In this document: positions 53,984-63,296 of the stretch, in pieces
Layout: each line of letters opens with the position of its first letter
Position numbering within the stretch: position 1 is the stretch's first letter
NCBI GenBank assembly: GCA_002427755.1
Contig: DIYO01000009.1
Coordinates: forward strand, 313,296 to 377,295
Origin: Roseivirga sp. UBA6052
Lineage (GTDB): Bacteria; Bacteroidota; Bacteroidia; Cytophagales; Cyclobacteriaceae
Direction: 5' to 3'
Length of the DNA: 64,000 bases
The notes under the pieces: model-generated
Told to the model about the DNA's origin: nothing
The model's database searches: none
Seen by the model: the letters and a program-made list of their open reading frames with translations, nothing else
Made by a program: the position numbers and the translations under genes

Positions 53984-55117
53984 ATGAAGATAGGAATAGT
54001 CTGTTACCCAACCTTCGGTGGAAGTGGTGTGGTAGCAACAGAATTGGGCAAGGGTTTGGCCAAAAAAGGCCATGAGATACACTTCATTACCTATTCACAA
54101 CCCACTAGACTAGATTTCTTTAATGAAAATCTGTTTTATCATGAGGTAGACATTCGTTCCTACCCCTTATTCAAATACCCACCTTATGAATTAGCATTGG
54201 CTAGTAAAATGGTTGATGTAACAAAGTTTGAAAAGCTAGATGTACTTCATGTACATTATGCTATTCCGCACGCTTCTGCCGCAGTTATGGCCAAACAGAT
54301 TTTAAAAGGAGAAGGTATTGATATACCTGTAGTAACAACTCTTCACGGTACAGATATTACACTAGTAGGCAAAGACCCATCCTATGAACCTGTAGTAACT
54401 TTCAGTATTAATCAATCGGATGTAGTTACTGCTGTATCTGAAGATTTAAGAAAAGACACCTTTAAGCATTTCAATGTGCTTAGAGATATTAAAGTGATTC
54501 CAAACTTTGTAGACTTAGATAAATTCAAGAGACAAAGAAAAGACCACTTTAAAACGGCTATATGTCCTAATGGCGAAAAGCTTATTGTTCATATTTCCAA
54601 CTTCAGAAAAGTGAAACGTGTAGACGATGTAGTCCGAATATTCAAGAACATATTGGAAACCGTTCCTTCTAAACTGCTTCTAGTGGGCGATGGTCCTGAA
54701 AGGGCAGTTGTTGAGAGTTTATGCCGTGAGCTGAACATCTATGAAGATGTGCGCTTTTTAGGAAAACTTGAAGCTATTGAAGAGGTACTTTCAGTTGCAG
54801 ATCTATTCATAATGCCTTCTGAAAAAGAGAGTTTTGGACTAGCCGCGCTAGAGGCAATGGCTTGCGAAGTGCCTGTAATTTCTTCAAATGCGGGTGGTAT
54901 ACCTGAATTGAATATAGATGGTGTTACTGGATTTACTTCTGAGATCGGGAATGTGGAGGAAATGACCCAAAACGCCTTGCATATTCTAAGCGAAGAAAAC
55001 CTTGAAAGCTTCAAAGCCAACGCATTGGTAGAAGCTAAAAAATACGATATCGAAAAAATACTGCCAATGTATGAGCATGCCTATGAAACGGCATTGGCTG
55101 GCGTTTTAACAGTTTAA
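53984..55117 (+). CDS. bshA: N-acetyl-alpha-D-glucosaminyl L-malate synthase BshA
   Basis: 377 residues, GT4 glycosyltransferase. The N-terminus MKIGIVCYPTFGGSGVVATE, VHYAIPHASAA, TTLHGTDITLVG, and the C-terminal PSEKESFGLAALEAMACEVP with the catalytic Glu-x7-Glu pattern are all typical of BshA. The enzyme joins UDP-GlcNAc and L-malate, the first step of bacillithiol synthesis, the main low-molecular-weight thiol in many Bacteroidota. No bshB or bshC lies in the window. The stop codon overlaps the start of the next gene by one base. Confidence 0.94.
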   Translation: MKIGIVCYPTFGGSGVVATELGKGLAKKGHEIHFITYSQPTRLDFFNENLFYHEVDIRSYPLFKYPPYELALASKMVDVTKFEKLDVLHVHYAIPHASAAVMAKQILKGEGIDIPVVTTLHGTDITLVGKDPSYEPVVTFSINQSDVVTAVSEDLRKDTFKHFNVLRDIKVIPNFVDLDKFKRQRKDHFKTAICPNGEKLIVHISNFRKVKRVDDVVRIFKNILETVPSKLLLVGDGPERAVVESLCRELNIYEDVRFLGKLEAIEEVLSVADLFIMPSEKESFGLAALEAMACEVPVISSNAGGIPELNIDGVTGFTSEIGNVEEMTQNALHILSEENLESFKANALVEAKKYDIEKILPMYEHAYETALAGVLTV

Positions 55118-55911
55118 TGAAAATAAGCATTGTTGGTTGTGGCTGGCTCGGTCTTCCATTAGGAGAGCACCTATCTAATTTGGACCATGAAGTTTCAGGA
55201 AGTACAACTTCTGAAACCAAATTTGAACAAATCGAAAAAGCAGGGGTCACTCCTGTCCTACTCAAGCTTTCTCCAATGCCTGAAGGAAAGGAGTTTAATA
55301 AGCTATTCAGTACCGATTTATTGTTCATTAATATACCTCCAGGAAGGAAAAGGAATACACCTGAATTCTATGGTGAACAAATTAAATACTTAAGATATCT
55401 AGTAGACAACTCGTCAATCCAGAAGGTAATATTTATCAGTTCTACGTCTTATTACCCAAACACCAACGGCAAAGTCCACGTAAGCACTCCTTATAACTAT
55501 GAGAAAGGATCTTCTCGAGCCGTTGTATTGGGTGAACAAGAGATATCCAAAACGAACAAAGACCTACTTATCTTGAGATGTGGTGGCCTTATGGGAGGCA
55601 CTAGGGTACCTGGCAAATGGTTTAGCGGCAGAGAAACCGCAGGGAAAGACACACCTGTCAATTACATACACAGAAGTGAGATCTTAAGAATAGTTGAAAA
55701 ATATGTTGCTGAGTGGCCGAGAGAAGAAGGTTCTCAAATCATTAAAAACCTTGTTTCTCCACATCATCCAACAAGACAAGAGGTGCAAGAAGCATCTGCA
55801 CAGAAACATAATTTCCAAGCCCCCAAATGGACAGAGCCTAATATAATCCCTCACAAAATAGTTGAGTCCAGCTTTACGAATAGTGGTCTGAATTCTCCGG
55901 TTGACTATTGA
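55117..55911 (+). CDS. NAD(P)-dependent epimerase/reductase-like protein (YeeZ-like)
   Basis: 264 residues with a Rossmann N-terminus: GCGWLGLPLGEHL is the dinucleotide-binding loop. Further blocks are LLFINIPPG, FISSTSYYP with the serine and tyrosine of the extended short-chain dehydrogenase type, and LRCGGLMGG. The YxxxK motif is not clear. These short extended-SDR proteins are often annotated as NAD-dependent epimerases. It overlaps bshA by one base (TAATG), so it is expressed with it; a role in thiol metabolism is possible but not shown. Its 3' end overlaps a small gene on the other strand by 38 bases. Confidence 0.8.
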   Translation: MKISIVGCGWLGLPLGEHLSNLDHEVSGSTTSETKFEQIEKAGVTPVLLKLSPMPEGKEFNKLFSTDLLFINIPPGRKRNTPEFYGEQIKYLRYLVDNSSIQKVIFISSTSYYPNTNGKVHVSTPYNYEKGSSRAVVLGEQEISKTNKDLLILRCGGLMGGTRVPGKWFSGRETAGKDTPVNYIHRSEILRIVEKYVAEWPREEGSQIIKNLVSPHHPTRQEVQEASAQKHNFQAPKWTEPNIIPHKIVESSFTNSGLNSPVDY

Positions 55912-56083
55912 GGTTAATAGTCTCTAAAAAGAGTTCTCCATTTTTCAATTGTTGGAATGCCTTGATTTGATTCAGTCTATTTTGAATCTCTAAGAAACGT
56001 TCGTATTCAACTTGTGCTAATTGAAAACCTTTGCGGTAGTTTGAAGGAGATGTAATTACCCTTCCTAAGTGTTTTAAATTCAT
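55874..56083 (-). CDS. Possible small protein, unknown
   Basis: 69 residues, MNLKHLGRVITSPSNYRKGF at the start; it is mostly helical and ends in polar residues. About 170 of its 210 bases lie outside other genes, so it is not a simple antisense shadow. Its 3' end overlaps the epimerase-like gene by 38 bases. No domain, signal peptide or clear ribosome site is seen. It could be a genuine small gene or a random frame. Confidence 0.4.
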   Translation of the reverse strand: MNLKHLGRVITSPSNYRKGFQLAQVEYERFLEIQNRLNQIKAFQQLKNGELFLETINLNSQPENSDHYS

Positions 56084-56209
56084 GGTCTTTTAATTCTAAA
56101 TACCACGTTTGTTCGTCTTCCCTACCCCTACAAACTCTTTTAGTCACTGAAAAGGTTCAAATTCAAGGCAATTATAGCTTCAATTACCGCTTTTTGACCA
56201 ACCTTAACT

Positions 56210-56638
56210 CTATTGCCAAGCCGCCAAAATTACCCCAACAACAACATAAGCTAGAATATGATATAGCGAATCAATAGCGATAAGACTGCTTGATTTACGA
56301 GCAAAGAGGTAATTCATTCCTATTGAAGGAAAAAGAAAGAATATACCCGTCATTCCTCCATACATTGCGCCATTCGCGACAGTCATCTCCACTTCGCAAC
56401 CTGGTTTAGGTGGCATACCAAAGAAAAACATGGCCATCCCTGCCGATATAATCAACGCAAAGACAAATGCACTGCCAAAGAGCTTCCCCATATTGGCTTG
56501 TTTCATCTCCTCATCAGATAAACCAACGGCACTTTGCCATTTCTTACCAAACAAAGGCCCGTACCAAAGCCCGCCTAAAACAAAAAATGCAATTGCAGAA
56601 ACCACAACCGCTAACCAATTAATAGCCGAAAAATCCAT
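56210..56638 (-). CDS. DUF1761 integral membrane protein
   Basis: 142 residues with four predicted membrane helices (about 8-24, 51-70, 84-106, 123-140). LGGLWYGPLFGKKWQ and SDEEMKQANMG in the first loop are the signature of the DUF1761 family. No function is established for the family. It lies alone on the minus strand, with weak spacing to the lipoprotein gene upstream. Confidence 0.85.
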   Translation of the reverse strand: MDFSAINWLAVVVSAIAFFVLGGLWYGPLFGKKWQSAVGLSDEEMKQANMGKLFGSAFVFALIISAGMAMFFFGMPPKPGCEVEMTVANGAMYGGMTGIFFLFPSIGMNYLFARKSSSLIAIDSLYHILAYVVVGVILAAWQ

Positions 56639-56663
56639 AGTTATATGATTTAGTTAAATGTCT

Positions 56664-57125
56664 CTATTTCTTGATCTGAATGCCGGTGTACAGGTCATCA
56701 GTCATCCCATCATTATCCCAATCAAGAAACGCTCTAAAAATTGCTTTCCCCTCAATCCATCTGAAATGATAGGCAGTTGTTTTATTATCTTCTGTCAGGT
56801 AAAGTGTATCGCCTTTCAGCTTCCAATTACCATTGGCGGTCTGTAATTTCTCTCCCTCAAGACTGATGTAATCAGAAGAGTAGGTTCCCTCTCTAGAATA
56901 ATTGGTTTCAATAGGCTTAATGTTTAGAATCGCTTCCCATTCACCAGCCGGCACACTAAAAATAGAATCTATCCTGCCACTTTTGGCGTCAAGTTCTACC
57001 ATCATTGATTCATTATACCAAGTACCAATGATCAACTCTTCTTGCTGATTCTTATCACACGATAGACAGAATATTAAGAGAAGAAATATGAATAGTAGAT
57101 GCTTCAAGATTAAAAAATGGTTCAA
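56664..57125 (-). CDS. Lipoprotein of unknown function
   Basis: 153 residues. A lipoprotein signal peptide (hydrophobic residues 8-20, lipobox ending CLSC, Cys23) is followed by a beta-rich domain starting IIGTWYNESMMVELD. The GTW start and GNWKLKGDTLYLTEDN resemble lipocalin-like DUF families of Bacteroidota, but no name can be given with confidence. The protein is probably attached to the outer membrane or periplasm. It lies between the DUF1761 and MerR-like genes on the same strand. Confidence 0.7.
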   Translation of the reverse strand: MNHFLILKHLLFIFLLLIFCLSCDKNQQEELIIGTWYNESMMVELDAKSGRIDSIFSVPAGEWEAILNIKPIETNYSREGTYSSDYISLEGEKLQTANGNWKLKGDTLYLTEDNKTTAYHFRWIEGKAIFRAFLDWDNDGMTDDLYTGIQIKK

Positions 57126-57160
57126 TGAATATAATGAAAATAGAGTACTTGAACTTTGCG

Positions 57161-58054
57161 TTACCCTTCAAAAATCGTCACTAAATCCTCTAAACCAGGA
57201 ATTAATAATACATTATTTGGGTAATCTAATTCGTCCATAAAATATGGATTTCCGGAGATTAGAATCTCTTTATGATCGAAGGTCTCTGCTAGCTCATAGA
57301 TGTAAGCTTGGGTATCGATTTTTGAAGCCGGAGCTTTTATAAAAGTAAAAAGCACATCAGGCTGAGTAATAGCGGTTACTTGTTTCAGGTCTTTAAACGG
57401 TATGTCAACTCCTAAATAAATACATTGCTTTCCTCTGTTCTTTAAGATGTAAGTAAACAGCAGTATAATAAGATCATTAAATTCTGATTTGGGCAAAAAG
57501 AGCAGATACTTCTCAGAATCTTCAGCCGGAGACATAAGACCATCAATGGCCACAATTACCTTTTGCCTGATTAATTGGTAAATGAAATGCTCTTGTGCAG
57601 TTGAAACCTCACCTGTTCGCCACATTACACCAATTCTTTTCAGAAAAGGAAAAACCACTTTTATCAGCATTTGCTCAAATGGTCTTTGTAACAAGCCAGA
57701 AGTTATGATTTTGTCGAAACGCTTTTCATCTAAATCCAACATGGCCAAAACCATCTCATTGATAGTAGCATTGAGTTGTTGGTCCTCTTTGTCCGTAGCT
57801 TGATGGTTGATTACATCAATGAGCTTCTGATTGAATTCCTCTTCCGAAAAATTACAAATTTGAGAGATTCGATAACCATTTTCGATCAGTAAAGAAACAT
57901 TCAATAAATACTTCAACTGCTCTTCGCTGTAATAGCGAATATTAGTCTCTGTTCTTTCAGGGGTGAGTAGTTGATAACGCTGTTCCCAAATACGAATCGT
58001 ATGTGCTTTGATCCCTGAAAATTTTTCTAACTCCTTTATCGAATACTTCTTCAC
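57161..58054 (-). CDS. MerR-family regulator with degenerate B12-binding domain
   Basis: 297 residues. Residues 1-70 are a MerR winged helix (YSIKELEKFSGIKAHTIRIWEQRYQLLTPER). A helical bundle (about 95-170) and a B12-binding-like Rossmann domain (about 182-295) follow, as in CarH/LitR light-sensing repressors. The cap residues are retained (Trp145, Glu155, His156), but the cobalt-ligand position of the ExH motif reads Glu191-Phe-Asn193, so the usual histidine is absent. The protein may bind no cobalamin and respond to something else. The gene is divergent from the VWA/AAA+ pair, which may be its target (inference). Its start is supported by the MerR N-terminus. Confidence 0.88.
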   Translation of the reverse strand: MKKYSIKELEKFSGIKAHTIRIWEQRYQLLTPERTETNIRYYSEEQLKYLLNVSLLIENGYRISQICNFSEEEFNQKLIDVINHQATDKEDQQLNATINEMVLAMLDLDEKRFDKIITSGLLQRPFEQMLIKVVFPFLKRIGVMWRTGEVSTAQEHFIYQLIRQKVIVAIDGLMSPAEDSEKYLLFLPKSEFNDLIILLFTYILKNRGKQCIYLGVDIPFKDLKQVTAITQPDVLFTFIKAPASKIDTQAYIYELAETFDHKEILISGNPYFMDELDYPNNVLLIPGLEDLVTIFEG

Positions 58055-58245
58055 AGCACGGTTAAGATACTAATTAAAGCTTATCTATAAATATTATTTT
58101 TCATCAGTCTAAATTGAAAGAAGCCAAAAATTCAGACTTTCTTCATTCAACTAAGCTTTGAAGTTCATGGCTTTAAATGATGAAATTAAAAGACTAACCA
58201 ATTTCATTAAACCAATTTCTTCCAATTCGCGTTGACTAATCACCC

Positions 58246-59343
58246 ATGAAAGGATACCGTTTTTCCAAGTTTGTCCCTCAAAAAGCTCAGGGAGAATCTG
58301 ATTTTCAAAATTTACTAGATCTGTTCTTACAATTGGTAAGCATTACAGGAGGCGATGTCTCTGAGGCTTTGTCTTGGCTAACCAACCTAGATCAGCAGTA
58401 CAACATTACCAATGATGGCTATGGTATTGGAGATTTTATCGATGAGCTAAAAGAAAAAGGATACATCGATGAAAATAACCCTGATGGGCAATTTCAGGTA
58501 ACTGGAAAAACAGGTCAAGAAATAAGAAAGTCTGCACTTGAAGAGATCTTTGGCAAGCTGAAGAAATCTGGAAAAGGGCAACATAAGACGAGTCATACGG
58601 GCACTGGTGATGAAATGGGGACTGACAGAAGGCCATTTGAATTTGGAGATTCTCTGAGTCAAATTGCCATGACGGATTCTATCAGAAATGCACAAATCAA
58701 CCACGGGTTTGGGGACTTCATGATGACAGAGGACGATTTGGAGGTTGTGGAAACTGAATACAAAACACAAACCTCAACGGTTCTCATGATCGATATCTCC
58801 CATTCAATGATTTTGTACGGAGAAGATCGAATTACGCCTGCCAAGAAGGTAGCTATGGCCCTAGCCGAATTGATTACTACTAAATACCCTAAAGACACAC
58901 TAGATGTTATTGTATTTGGTAACGATGCTTGGCAGATAGAAATCAAAGACTTGCCATTCTTGCAAGTAGGGCCATATCACACCAATACAATAGCCGGTTT
59001 AGAATTGGCTATGGATATTCTGAGAAGAAGAAAGAATGCCAATAAGCAAATTTTCATGATTACCGATGGTAAACCAACATGCATGAAAGTTGGCATTAAG
59101 TATTATAAAAATGCCTTTGGTCTAGACCCTAAGATTTTAAATAAGACACTCAATTTGGCTACCCAATGTAGAAGATTGAATATTCCTGTTACCACCTTCA
59201 TGATCGCCTCAGATCCCTATTTGAAGCAGTTTGTACAGGAATTTACAACAGCGAATAACGGAAATGCATACTACAGCAGCTTAAAAGGGCTTGGCCATCT
59301 GATATTTGAAGATTACAAACGCAACAGAAGAAAAAGATTCTAA
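58246..59343 (+). CDS. VWA-domain protein of a VWA/AAA+ pair
   Basis: 365 residues. The N-terminal part (about 1-165) is helical, with no known domain. A von Willebrand factor A domain starts near 175: the MIDAS residues are Asp183-Ile-Ser185-His-Ser187 and a later TDGKPT. It resembles the ChlD-like partners of Mg-chelatase-type AAA+ proteins. It overlaps the AAA+ gene by one base (TAATG), the normal arrangement of MoxR/VWA-like chaperone pairs that insert metals or remodel proteins. No membrane segment or signal peptide is seen, so it is cytosolic. The target is unknown. Confidence 0.88.
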   Translation: MKGYRFSKFVPQKAQGESDFQNLLDLFLQLVSITGGDVSEALSWLTNLDQQYNITNDGYGIGDFIDELKEKGYIDENNPDGQFQVTGKTGQEIRKSALEEIFGKLKKSGKGQHKTSHTGTGDEMGTDRRPFEFGDSLSQIAMTDSIRNAQINHGFGDFMMTEDDLEVVETEYKTQTSTVLMIDISHSMILYGEDRITPAKKVAMALAELITTKYPKDTLDVIVFGNDAWQIEIKDLPFLQVGPYHTNTIAGLELAMDILRRRKNANKQIFMITDGKPTCMKVGIKYYKNAFGLDPKILNKTLNLATQCRRLNIPVTTFMIASDPYLKQFVQEFTTANNGNAYYSSLKGLGHLIFEDYKRNRRKRF

Positions 59344-60863
59344 TGAACTATAAAGACTTAACCTCTGAACAACTCCTTAAGATTCACAACATTAAGGAGC
59401 TAAAGGCTGCTGGCTATATAAGCAAGTCGGTTAAAGATGAACTGAGGGACAACCTAGTTGATAAACTAAGTAAGAAAGAACCTACTTTCGAAGGTATTTG
59501 GGGATACGAAGATACCGTGATCCCTGATATTGAAAGAGCTATTCTTTCTAAGCACAATATGAATTTGTTGGGTCTAAGAGGGCAGGCGAAGACTAGAATT
59601 GCTCGACAAATGACTGAGCTTTTAGACGAATACATCCCTGTAATTAAAGGCTCAGATTTAAATGACGATCCCTTGAATCCGATCACGCGTTTTGGTCAGG
59701 AGCAAGTAGCGCATCATGGAGATGAGACTGAGATTACTTGGCTACACAGGTCTGGCAGATATGCTGAAAAACTGGCTACACCCGATGTTTCAATTGCAGA
59801 TTTAATAGGAGATGTTGACCCAATTAAAGCGGCCAGTCTAAAGCTACCCTACAGTGATGAGCGCGTGATACACTACGGCCTTGTACCAAGGTCTCACAGA
59901 AGTATTTTCGTAATTAATGAATTGCCGGATCTGCAAGCGAGAATCCAAGTAGCCCTATTTAACATTCTACAAGAAGGAGATATTCAGATCAGAGGCTTTA
60001 AGCTAAGACTCCCTTTAGATATTCAATTTGTATTTACAGCAAACCCTGAAGATTATACCAACAGGGGAAGCATTGTTACCCCATTAAAAGATAGAATCGA
60101 TAGTCAGATCATTACTCATTATCCAAAAACGAGAGATATTGGTAAGCAGATTACGACTCAAGAAGCTGACATAAAAGAGCCTCAGAAAGAGCTAGTAGTG
60201 ATCAACGAAATCGCTCAAGATTTAATTGAGCAAGTAGCCATTGAAGCGCGAGACAGTGAATATGTTGATGAGAAAAGTGGTGTATCAGCACGTTTGACAA
60301 TTTCAGCCTACGAAAACTTAGCAAGCGCTGCAGAAAGAAGAGCGTTGATGAATGGTGAAAAACAGACTTACATTCGTGTTTCTGATTTTGTGGGTGTCAT
60401 CCCTGCAATTACAGGAAAAGTTGAATTGGTTTATGAAGGTGAACAAGAGGGAGCCGGAATTGTGGCGCACTCTCTTGTAGGTAAAGCTATTAGAACCATG
60501 TTCACCGATTACTTCCCAAAACCAGATGATAAGAAGAAAGACAATACGCCTAACCCTTATCAGGTAATTACTCAATGGTTTGGTGAAGGTTATACCATCG
60601 ATCTATTGAACGATCTATCTTCCAAAGACTATGAAAAAGCACTTGATGCTGTGCCAGGTCTTGCAGATATGGTGAAGAAACATTTCCCAAATGCGTCTAA
60701 ACACGAGCAGTACTTCTTGATGGAGTTCTTACTGCATGGACTAGCAGAATACAGCAAATTGAGCAAATCTGCATTGGACACGGGAACTCGATTTAAAGAT
60801 CTGTTGAGCAGTATGTTCTCAATGCCAGATTTGGATGATATTTCAGAGGATGACTTAGAGTAA
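59343..60863 (+). CDS. Mg-chelatase/MoxR-like AAA+ ATPase of the VWA/AAA+ pair
   Basis: 506 residues. Walker A G77-LRGQAKT-84, Walker B-like FVINELPDL with Asn192-Glu193 in place of Asp-Glu, sensor region FVFTANPEDYTNRGS and an arginine finger in KDRIDSQI follow the ChlI/BchI layout, in which the N-E form is also seen. The C-terminal third (about 360-506) is unique and helical. With the VWA protein it probably forms a hexameric remodelling complex in the cytosol. A strong terminator lies directly after the stop. Confidence 0.88.
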   Translation: MNYKDLTSEQLLKIHNIKELKAAGYISKSVKDELRDNLVDKLSKKEPTFEGIWGYEDTVIPDIERAILSKHNMNLLGLRGQAKTRIARQMTELLDEYIPVIKGSDLNDDPLNPITRFGQEQVAHHGDETEITWLHRSGRYAEKLATPDVSIADLIGDVDPIKAASLKLPYSDERVIHYGLVPRSHRSIFVINELPDLQARIQVALFNILQEGDIQIRGFKLRLPLDIQFVFTANPEDYTNRGSIVTPLKDRIDSQIITHYPKTRDIGKQITTQEADIKEPQKELVVINEIAQDLIEQVAIEARDSEYVDEKSGVSARLTISAYENLASAAERRALMNGEKQTYIRVSDFVGVIPAITGKVELVYEGEQEGAGIVAHSLVGKAIRTMFTDYFPKPDDKKKDNTPNPYQVITQWFGEGYTIDLLNDLSSKDYEKALDAVPGLADMVKKHFPNASKHEQYFLMEFLLHGLAEYSKLSKSALDTGTRFKDLLSSMFSMPDLDDISEDDLE

Positions 60864-60864
60864 C

Positions 60865-60902
60865 AAAAAGGCTCCTACTGAAATTCAGTAGGAGCCTTTT
60901 TT
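60865..60902. terminator. Bidirectional rho-independent terminator
   Basis: A perfect stem of about 18 bases: AAAAAGGCTCCTACTGAA (60865-60882), one loop base, TTCAGTAGGAGCCTTTTT (60884-60901), then more T. It separates the AAA+ gene (plus) from the TlpA-like gene (minus). Confidence 0.92.
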
Positions 60903-60953
60903 AATATCTCATTCCATGTGTATAAAAGGAGGCCTCTCAAGAATAGGCTTTCA

Positions 60954-62417
60954 TTATTTGGCCATTTCAAGAGGAACACTTCTCAATTGTTGTATCTGTT
61001 CATAGACAAGATCTCCAGATGATGGACGATATGCTTGAGCGCTTACGATTTTACCTTCCAGATCAATCAATACATATCTAGGAATTCCTGTTACATTAAA
61101 AGCCTTCGGCATATCTGATTCCAGCGCATTCTCCAATAAAGTATTGGTGAAATTTTCTAGGCCATATCTCTTCACGGCCTTAGCCCATCTTTCAGATTGG
61201 CTGGGTTGATCTACAGAAGCCATTAAGAAAACAACATCTTGAGCCCCTCCAAGTCTTTCATAGAGTTCAGGGTAAAATTTGAATTCTTCAATACAAGGTC
61301 CGCACCAGGTAGCCCAAAAATCAATGTAAATTACTTTGCCTTTGTAATCAGCTAAACTCTTTTGATTACCATCAATATCTGTAAATGAAAAATCAGGTGA
61401 CTCTTTACCGGGAGCTAAATGATCATAGTCCTTGAAGATTTTAGCTAGCGTTGAGGTGGCTGAAGCTGAAAACTCATGATTATTCTTTAACCCAAGTAAC
61501 ATATCTACACTCACGAGTTGAGACATCAACATGAGGTAGTTAGTTAGCATAAGATCTTTAAACTCATCTTTAATTGTTCCGTCTTCTATTACCTTTTCAA
61601 ATAGCGATTTAGCCGTTTCGTCAGGATCAGCCATAAAATCTTCCCCCGTATATCCATAATATTCAAAACCCACGGAACCGACATAGTCGTTTATAGATTT
61701 CTTAACAGCGCTAGAAGCCAAAGCTCTATTATCTATTCTCATTAACTCGGAATAAAGCTGTGCTTTCTTTTTATTAACAATTTCTTGAGCCTCTTCTGAT
61801 ATTGTGGCAATAGTCAAAGCATCTAGCAATTCTATTCTATTACCATAAATTTCCCACTCCAAAAGTTCAATGGCTTCATTCGAAAAATCGTTACTAATCC
61901 AAGCCCTCTTTTGATCTTCCATACCATTCAGTCTTGTATCAATCCATTCCCAATCTTGGTCTGTCATAGTTGTTTTACGCTCATTGAGATAAACATCATC
62001 CAAAGAATCATACTTATCGAGAACATGCTGAATGGAGCTGGAAGTCCCTGAAGTATTCAATTTCACATAGCCGTCATTACCTCTTTTCAGATCAATTCTT
62101 AGCTCTCCTCCGGGTTGTACCACAAAATGCTTTAGGAAATTAGCATTATCAGATATTCCAAAACCGGATTGAATATTGATGATCCGATGCTCATTCAAGG
62201 GGAATGACAGTGTTTGAATAGAATCAGTAGAGTTCAGCTTAAGCGTATAATCTGGATATCCTTCCACCAAATAATCAGAAGTATAGATCCAGAATTCAAC
62301 ATCCGATATTCCTGGTTCCTTGGAAATTGTTAATTGAGCCGACTTGGGTTGATTGTCACTGCAAGACTGTACTAACAGTTGAAGTGGGATCAGTAGGAAG
62401 AGCAAAAATCTTTTCAT
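60954..62417 (-). CDS. TlpA-like thioredoxin-fold lipoprotein
   Basis: 487 residues. A lipoprotein signal (LLVQSC, Cys19) is followed by about 320 residues of unassigned, mostly helical sequence. A TlpA/ResA-type thioredoxin domain then runs from about 345: SPDFSFTDIDGNQKSLADYKG, IDFWATWCGPC with the active Cys372-Gly-Pro-Cys375, and the cis-proline in TGIPRYVLID. Family members keep periplasmic proteins reduced, for example in cytochrome maturation. The long N-terminal part is typical of Bacteroidota TlpA lipoproteins. No cytochrome genes are adjacent. The AlbA_2 gene is divergent. Confidence 0.9.
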   Translation of the reverse strand: MKRFLLFLLIPLQLLVQSCSDNQPKSAQLTISKEPGISDVEFWIYTSDYLVEGYPDYTLKLNSTDSIQTLSFPLNEHRIINIQSGFGISDNANFLKHFVVQPGGELRIDLKRGNDGYVKLNTSGTSSSIQHVLDKYDSLDDVYLNERKTTMTDQDWEWIDTRLNGMEDQKRAWISNDFSNEAIELLEWEIYGNRIELLDALTIATISEEAQEIVNKKKAQLYSELMRIDNRALASSAVKKSINDYVGSVGFEYYGYTGEDFMADPDETAKSLFEKVIEDGTIKDEFKDLMLTNYLMLMSQLVSVDMLLGLKNNHEFSASATSTLAKIFKDYDHLAPGKESPDFSFTDIDGNQKSLADYKGKVIYIDFWATWCGPCIEEFKFYPELYERLGGAQDVVFLMASVDQPSQSERWAKAVKRYGLENFTNTLLENALESDMPKAFNVTGIPRYVLIDLEGKIVSAQAYRPSSGDLVYEQIQQLRSVPLEMAK

Positions 62418-62630
62418 GTAAGAAGATGACGATGCAAGAAGGGCTGAAGTATTGATTTATAAATAAACGGTATAAGATGGTGATTGAAAGTATCTGAACC
62501 TGACAAAACAAAAAAACCTGAACGCCATTATAAACATTTAACTTAAAAAGCTCCTTTTCATTTACTCTGGTTAACCAATATTAATTCAGTTGATTTAGAG
62601 TTATCATTTATCTGATCTTAACTTCGCAAA

Positions 62631-63296
62631 ATGGATTTGAATGAAGTCCAAATATTGGCTAAACAAGGTGAAGGGCATTTTCTTGAGTTTAAGAAAAAGG
62701 CCAACCATCCTGACAAGATTATGAAAGAGGTGGTAGCCTTTGCTAATACTGATGGTGGACAGTTACTGATCGGAGTAGATGACGATGGATCTCCATCTGG
62801 AACTAGATCTATTGATGGAGAAGCTTTTATTGTAGAAAAAGCGATAGCCGAACTCACCAGACCGCAGGTGAAATACTCAGTTGAGATCATTAAAATAAAT
62901 GAGAAGAAAGGGATAGCAGTCTTCGACATTCCCGAGAGTTCAAAAAAGCCACATTTTGTTAAAGAAGATGCCAATACTCGATTTGGTACTGCGTTTGTAA
63001 GAAGTAATGACGAAAGCTTACAGGCAAGCAAGGAGATGAGAGAAATCTTAAAGCGTAGCAGTAAAACAAGAAACGAGCGCTTTGAGTATGGCGAAAAAGA
63101 AAAGGCATTAATGGAACTGATCGAAGAAAACGGTCACGCTACTCTAAAAAGCTTTTCCGAACACGCTAAGATTAAAAAATTCTACGCCTCAAAGACATTA
63201 GTTAAACTAGTGTTGGCGAGTGTGCTAGACATTGAACCGGCTGCTGAAGGCGATAAATATTATTTGAAAGAAATAAACGATGAACAAGATTTTTAG
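62631..63296 (+). CDS. AlbA_2/Schlafen-like domain protein
   Basis: 221 residues. The N-terminal domain (about 15-130) is AlbA_2-like: LEFKKKANHPDKIMKEVVAFANTDGGQL, a DDDGSPSGT loop and a beta-hairpin ending PHFVKED. The C-terminal region (about 150-215) looks like a winged helix (KALMELIEENGHATLKSFSE). AlbA_2 proteins are often ATP-binding regulators; some act in defence or stress, but none is implied here. Its 3' end overlaps the SYLF gene by 17 bases. It may be a DNA-binding regulator (inference). Confidence 0.78.
   Translation: MDLNEVQILAKQGEGHFLEFKKKANHPDKIMKEVVAFANTDGGQLLIGVDDDGSPSGTRSIDGEAFIVEKAIAELTRPQVKYSVEIIKINEKKGIAVFDIPESSKKPHFVKEDANTRFGTAFVRSNDESLQASKEMREILKRSSKTRNERFEYGEKEKALMELIEENGHATLKSFSEHAKIKKFYASKTLVKLVLASVLDIEPAAEGDKYYLKEINDEQDF

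Noticed and set aside
62631..63296. AlbA_2 protein as a defence system
   Set aside because: Its neighbours are ordinary envelope genes and no nuclease, toxin or other defence component is adjacent.
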